A stretch of DNA of 64,000 bases, taken from positions 49,650 through 113,649 of the forward strand of contig JAJEQR010000006.1 in the NCBI GenBank assembly GCA_020687485.1, written 5' to 3'. The position numbers and the translations under genes were made by a program. A model generated the notes under the pieces. The model was not told the origin of the DNA and did no database searches. It was given only the letters and a program-made list of their open reading frames with translations. This DNA is from Hominifimenecus microfluidus (lineage in GTDB: Bacteria > Bacillota > Clostridia > Lachnospirales > Lachnospiraceae). The first letter of the stretch is position 1. The number at the start of each line of letters is the position of its first letter. Below are positions 60,810 to 64,000 of the stretch, piece by piece.

Positions 60810-62309
60810 ATGATAGAGTTTAAGGATGTAGCCTTTCAATATGAGCAAGGCAGTTCAAAAGGAAAAATCGAAAATATAAATTTGACTATCCATGACGGAG
60901 AGGTTGTTTTGATCTGCGGAGAATCCGGCTGCGGAAAGACTACACTCACACGTTTAATAAATGGGCTTATCCCGCATTATTACGAAGGAACGCTTACCGG
61001 GCAGACGATTGTGGAAGGGATAGATGTAAAAAATGTATCCCTTTATGCTTTGTCTGGTGTGGTTGGTTCTGTTTTTCAAAATCCAAGGACACAATTTTTT
61101 ACAGTGGATACTACCAGTGAAATTGCATTTGGATGTGAGAATTTGGCAATCGACGCAGACGAAATCAATTTGCGGATAGAAAAAACGGTAGGCGCGTTAA
61201 AAATCGAAGATTTACTGAATAGGAGTTTATTTGCACTGTCCGGTGGCGAAAAACAGAAAATTGCCTGTGCGTCCGTTTCCGCAATGGAACCGGATATATT
61301 TGTACTGGACGAGCCATCTTCCAATTTGGATATTAAATCAATCAGAGAATTAAAAGATGTATTGCGGAAATGGAAAGCACAGGGGAAAACGATTGTGATT
61401 GCGGAACATCGCCTGTATTACCTGATGGATATTGCAGATCGCGTTCTATATATGCAGGGCGGGCAAATAAAAGAAAACCTTTCCATCTCCGACTTCAAAA
61501 AGAAATCTACAGGCGAATTGCACGCGCTGGGTCTTAGAACTTTACAGTCTGAAGATTTTAGTAAAATGCAGAGCACAGTGTGTGCGACAAAGCAGCTATA
61601 TATCAGGGACTTTGAAGTTTCTTATAAAAATGCTTCCGGAGGTAAGACGAAAAAGCGGAAGGTGCTGGATATATCAGATTTGATGATTCCGCAAGGTTCG
61701 GTGGTTGGAGTAGTCGGCAACAATGGAGCCGGGAAAACGACTTTTGCTAACAATTTATGCGGATTGCTCAAAACCGCAAAAGGCTGTATGAGCATGAATG
61801 GAAAAACTTATATGGCAAATCAGAGAATTAAGACCTGCTATATGGTTATGCAGGACGTAAACCACCAACTTTTTACGGAAAGTGTAATGGATGAAATCTT
61901 GCTTAGTCTGGATAATTCAGATGAAGAAAAAGCGGTGCATGAGGCAGAAAGTATTATGGAAAGTCTGCACATTTCAGAATTTAGAGACGCCCATCCTATG
62001 TCGTTGTCCGGCGGACAGAAACAGAGGGTAGCGATTGCCAGCGCGATTGCGTCTGATAAACAGGTTATTGTTTTTGACGAGCCTACAAGCGGATTGGATT
62101 ATCGGCACATGAAAAAAGTGGCAGAGAATTTGCGGGAATTGAGTTCGTTGGGGAAAACCTTGTTTATTGTTACTCATGACCCGGAGCTGATTGCGGAGTG
62201 CTGCAATTACTTTGTCTTTATAGAAAACGGAAAAGTGCTATGGAGTGATGGATGGAACAGAATAAGCCGGGAACGGTTGCAAAAGTTCTTTGCCTTTGAG
62301 GATGACTAA
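60810..62309 (+). CDS. fused ECF ATPase with two ATP-binding domains (cargo B)
   Basis: A 499-residue double ATPase. First domain: GESGCGKTT, LSGGEKQK, VLDEPSSNLD. Second: GNNGAGKTT, LSGGQKQR, VFDEPTSGLD. TTAGGAGG precedes ATG 60810. It drives the S/T pair encoded just upstream. Confidence 0.92.
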   Translation: MIEFKDVAFQYEQGSSKGKIENINLTIHDGEVVLICGESGCGKTTLTRLINGLIPHYYEGTLTGQTIVEGIDVKNVSLYALSGVVGSVFQNPRTQFFTVDTTSEIAFGCENLAIDADEINLRIEKTVGALKIEDLLNRSLFALSGGEKQKIACASVSAMEPDIFVLDEPSSNLDIKSIRELKDVLRKWKAQGKTIVIAEHRLYYLMDIADRVLYMQGGQIKENLSISDFKKKSTGELHALGLRTLQSEDFSKMQSTVCATKQLYIRDFEVSYKNASGGKTKKRKVLDISDLMIPQGSVVGVVGNNGAGKTTFANNLCGLLKTAKGCMSMNGKTYMANQRIKTCYMVMQDVNHQLFTESVMDEILLSLDNSDEEKAVHEAESIMESLHISEFRDAHPMSLSGGQKQRVAIASAIASDKQVIVFDEPTSGLDYRHMKKVAENLRELSSLGKTLFIVTHDPELIAECCNYFVFIENGKVLWSDGWNRISRERLQKFFAFEDD

Positions 62310-62311
62310 AG

Positions 62312-62728
62312 ATGAAGATTCATGCATCTGGGGAGGACTATCTGGAAGCTGTATTGGTACTTCAAAAGAAGCTCGGTATGGTGCGTTCGGTGGATGTTGC
62401 CCGGTACATGGAGGTTTCAAAACCCAGCGTATGTTACGCAGTAGGAACTTTGCGAGAGGGCGGTTTTTTGACAATGGATGAAAAGCATTATCTGCACCTG
62501 ACAGAACTTGGCCGGGATATGGCTGAAAAAATTTACGAACGCCATTGTTTTTTTACTCATCAACTTATATCCGTTGGAGTTAATCCACAAATTGCAGAAG
62601 TTGATGCTTGTCGTATGGAACATGCAGTCAGTGATGAAAGTTTTCAAAAACTGAAAGAGCATGCGATGAGAGAGATTGCTTCACAAAAAATTGACAATAT
62701 ATTTGATGATTTTCCTGTGAAGAAGTAG
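62312..62728 (+). CDS. DtxR/SirR-type metal-dependent repressor
   Basis: A 138-residue two-domain repressor, lacking the SH3-like third domain of full DtxR. The N-terminal winged helix includes SGEDYLEAVLVLQKKLGMVR and VARYMEVSKPSVCYAVGTLR. The metal and dimer region has ERHCFFTHQLISVGV and EVDACRMEHAVSDESF, where the Cys, Glu and His pattern matches the iron-type DtxR ligand set more than manganese MntR. It starts 2 bp after the ECF ATPase gene, so it is the last gene of the cargo B operon. Probable targets are the TTAG-N6-CTAA dyads of both cargoes. Confidence 0.87.
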   Translation: MKIHASGEDYLEAVLVLQKKLGMVRSVDVARYMEVSKPSVCYAVGTLREGGFLTMDEKHYLHLTELGRDMAEKIYERHCFFTHQLISVGVNPQIAEVDACRMEHAVSDESFQKLKEHAMREIASQKIDNIFDDFPVKK

Positions 62729-62758
62729 AAAAGGTTGCTTTGCTAAAATAGATTAAAT

Positions 62759-63478
62759 ATGAAAGACACAAAATACAAGATATTAGCATATTTTGACAAT
62801 CAATCATATCGAAAACTATTCAATGAGGTAAACTCAGATTATGCAGAAAATCTACAAATTTTACTGCATAATTTGAGTTTATTTTCTTATGATGTGCTTA
62901 TAATAGGAGTGATCCTTTATAAAGAGAACATAAGTAATATTATATCTGCTATTAGAAAAATAACGCAGATACCAATTATTATTTTGGCGGATGCTTCTTC
63001 TTTATTGTGTATGTCATGGAAAAAAGAATCAATATACGCTGGTGCAGATTGTGTAATGGATATAAATAGCACTATAGAAGAAGTAGATCTGCAGATTTTT
63101 TCATTGGCACGACGAAACAATAAACAAAAAATAACTCAAAAGCAATCCGAAACGATGATTAATAAGGGAAAACTTGTAATGGATCATAAGAAACATAAAG
63201 TATTTTGGAATAGAGTAGCGTTACATTTAACACGACAAGAATATAATTTTTTATACTTATTAGCGGTGACACCGATGAGAGTATACACATTTGAACAGAT
63301 TTACCAGCTTGTATGGAAAGATTATTCCGTTGGTGATATTAAAAATATCATTTGGTGTCTGGTAAAGCGATTAAGAAAAAAGCTGAATGCCGTTGAAGAT
63401 GGTGCCGGGAATTGCATTGTCAGTGTGCGAGATATAGGCTACAAATTTGAATTGAATAAAGAAAACGAACAGCAGTAG
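62759..63478 (+). CDS. orphan OmpR/PhoB-type regulator with degenerate receiver (copy 2)
   Basis: Nearly identical to the protein at 51723, with about ten substitutions over 239 residues. Gly50 and Asp101 again replace the phospho-Asp and Lys, so the pseudo-receiver is an inherited feature and not recent damage. Behind the stop, a 40-bp stretch repeats the last codons imperfectly. The same TGAC array follows at 63601. Confidence 0.88.
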   Translation: MKDTKYKILAYFDNQSYRKLFNEVNSDYAENLQILLHNLSLFSYDVLIIGVILYKENISNIISAIRKITQIPIIILADASSLLCMSWKKESIYAGADCVMDINSTIEEVDLQIFSLARRNNKQKITQKQSETMINKGKLVMDHKKHKVFWNRVALHLTRQEYNFLYLLAVTPMRVYTFEQIYQLVWKDYSVGDIKNIIWCLVKRLRKKLNAVEDGAGNCIVSVRDIGYKFELNKENEQQ

Positions 63479-63489
63479 TATCCGAAATA

Positions 63490-63531
63490 CAGGTTAAAAA
63501 TTTGAATTGAATAATGAAAATGAGCAACAGT
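63490..63531 (+). repeat. imperfect duplication of the regulator gene tail
   Basis: AAATTTGAATTGAATAA followed by GAAAAYGARCARCAGTA occurs at the end of the regulator gene (about 63442-63477) and again just downstream (about 63497-63531). Copy 1 at 52442 lacks the extra segment, so it arose after or during the larger duplication. Confidence 0.65.
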
Positions 63532-63600
63532 AAGGCGAATGATCCGTAAAAAGATTGTCCGTCTTATTTTTATTTATTCTGGAAAGAAGGTGATAAAAAC

Positions 63601-63796
63601 TGACCGTCAATTGACAGGTTTCTGACCGTTAGCTGACAGGTGCATCCGATACACTGTGCCTTTGTAAAGATATGATTACAAAGGAGATCCGTGTTTGCAG
63701 GGAGACAGCAGAGATGCCGGACATTCCTGTAGACAGGAAGAACGAGCCAGGTCACCGCCACACTCCGATTTGATTTCGCAAAAATTCAGATCGGAG
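63601..63796 (+). promoter_or_regulatory. TGAC array and structured leader, copy 2
   Basis: TGACMG at 63601, 63612, 63623 and 63634 keeps the 11-bp phase. Hairpin 1 (63659-63684), leader ORF GTG 63691 to TAG 63732, the stop-codon hairpin, and hairpin 3 (63763-63796) are all kept. Base changes relative to copy 1 fall outside the stems and half-sites or are conservative. Confidence 0.72.
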
Positions 63797-63806
63797 GAAA
63801 ACATAA

Positions 63807-64000
63807 GTGGCTTACAATAAAGCAAAAGAAGAATATAGATGGAACCAGTGGAAAGCAGAGGAAGAGAAGATCCTGCGTGAACAGGGCGTGGATGAAGAGA
63901 CGATCCAGAAGCTTCGGGAGTATGACTGGGACGATTTCAATGCAGAGCGGAGATTCCGGGAACACCAGACCTCGCTTCTGGACTGTATGGAACTGCTCCT
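63807..64000 (+). CDS. 92-residue element protein, copy 2 (3' partial)
   Basis: GTG 63807 after CGGAGG. The visible 64 codons match copy 1 at 52715 exactly in protein sequence. The gene is cut by the window edge, so it cannot be seen whether another CD1108 copy and a third cargo follow. Confidence 0.75.
   Translation, partial: MAYNKAKEEYRWNQWKAEEEKILREQGVDEETIQKLREYDWDDFNAERRFREHQTSLLDCMELL

Overview
The window looks like a chromosome segment of a gut Clostridia (Lachnospiraceae-type Firmicute). Evidence: strong AGGAGG-type ribosome sites, ECF transporters, a Gram-positive sortase and surface protein, and the conjugation gene set (Maff2, PrgI, VirB6 of the CD1112 type, VirB4, CD1108-type hydrolase) known from Tn1549-like integrative conjugative elements (ICEs). 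No rRNA, tRNA or CRISPR array was seen. All family calls come from reading motifs by eye; no database search was run.

Region 1 (1-10272) is host-type chromosome. It is one rightward operon: a NikA/DppA-type binding protein (5' end outside the window), two permeases, two ATPases, a MATE exporter, a small-molecule methyltransferase and a pair of ABC exporter half-transporters. The second half-transporter stops inside its Walker B motif. This marks the probable left edge of an inserted element.

Region 2 (about 10265-43175) is the ICE backbone. In order: an accessory end with short att-like repeats, small unknown genes, an XRE regulator and a HEPN/Toprim-like putative defence gene; an actin-type partition pair; a C5 cytosine methyltransferase; a surface-modification locus (amidoligase, 2109-residue thioester/CnaB adhesin, gamma-glutamylcyclotransferase-like protein, class B sortase); three degenerate iteron-like repeats; a SAM synthetase; a Toprim/DUF3991 protein; a second DNA methyltransferase; a candidate oriT with MobC and relaxase; and the type IV secretion genes ending in a CD1108-type wall hydrolase.

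Region 3 (43176-64000) is cargo, arranged as an array. Cargo A (AraC regulator, ECF S/T/A, an AraC-type sensor without its DNA-binding domain, two ABC half-transporters) is followed by a backbone segment: a remnant of a DtxR-type gene, an orphan winged-helix regulator, a structured leader, a 92-residue protein and a 5'-truncated, nonsense-bearing copy of the CD1108 gene. Cargo B (XRE, TetR, zinc-ribbon protein, two ABC half-transporters, ECF S/T/A, DtxR-type repressor) follows. The regulator, leader and 92-residue gene then repeat and run off the right edge. The two cargoes carry the same functions in a different order, and each has a TTAG-N6-CTAA palindrome upstream of its main operon. This suggests two metal-regulated (perhaps siderophore or metal-chelate) uptake cassettes gathered at one ICE slot.

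The most distinctive findings are the cassette array, the regulator/leader unit (four TGAC half-sites at exact 11-bp spacing, three hairpins and a 13-residue leader ORF, conserved in both copies), the amidoligase-adhesin-cyclotransferase-sortase locus, and the pairing of a SAM synthetase with two DNA methyltransferases and no visible endonuclease.
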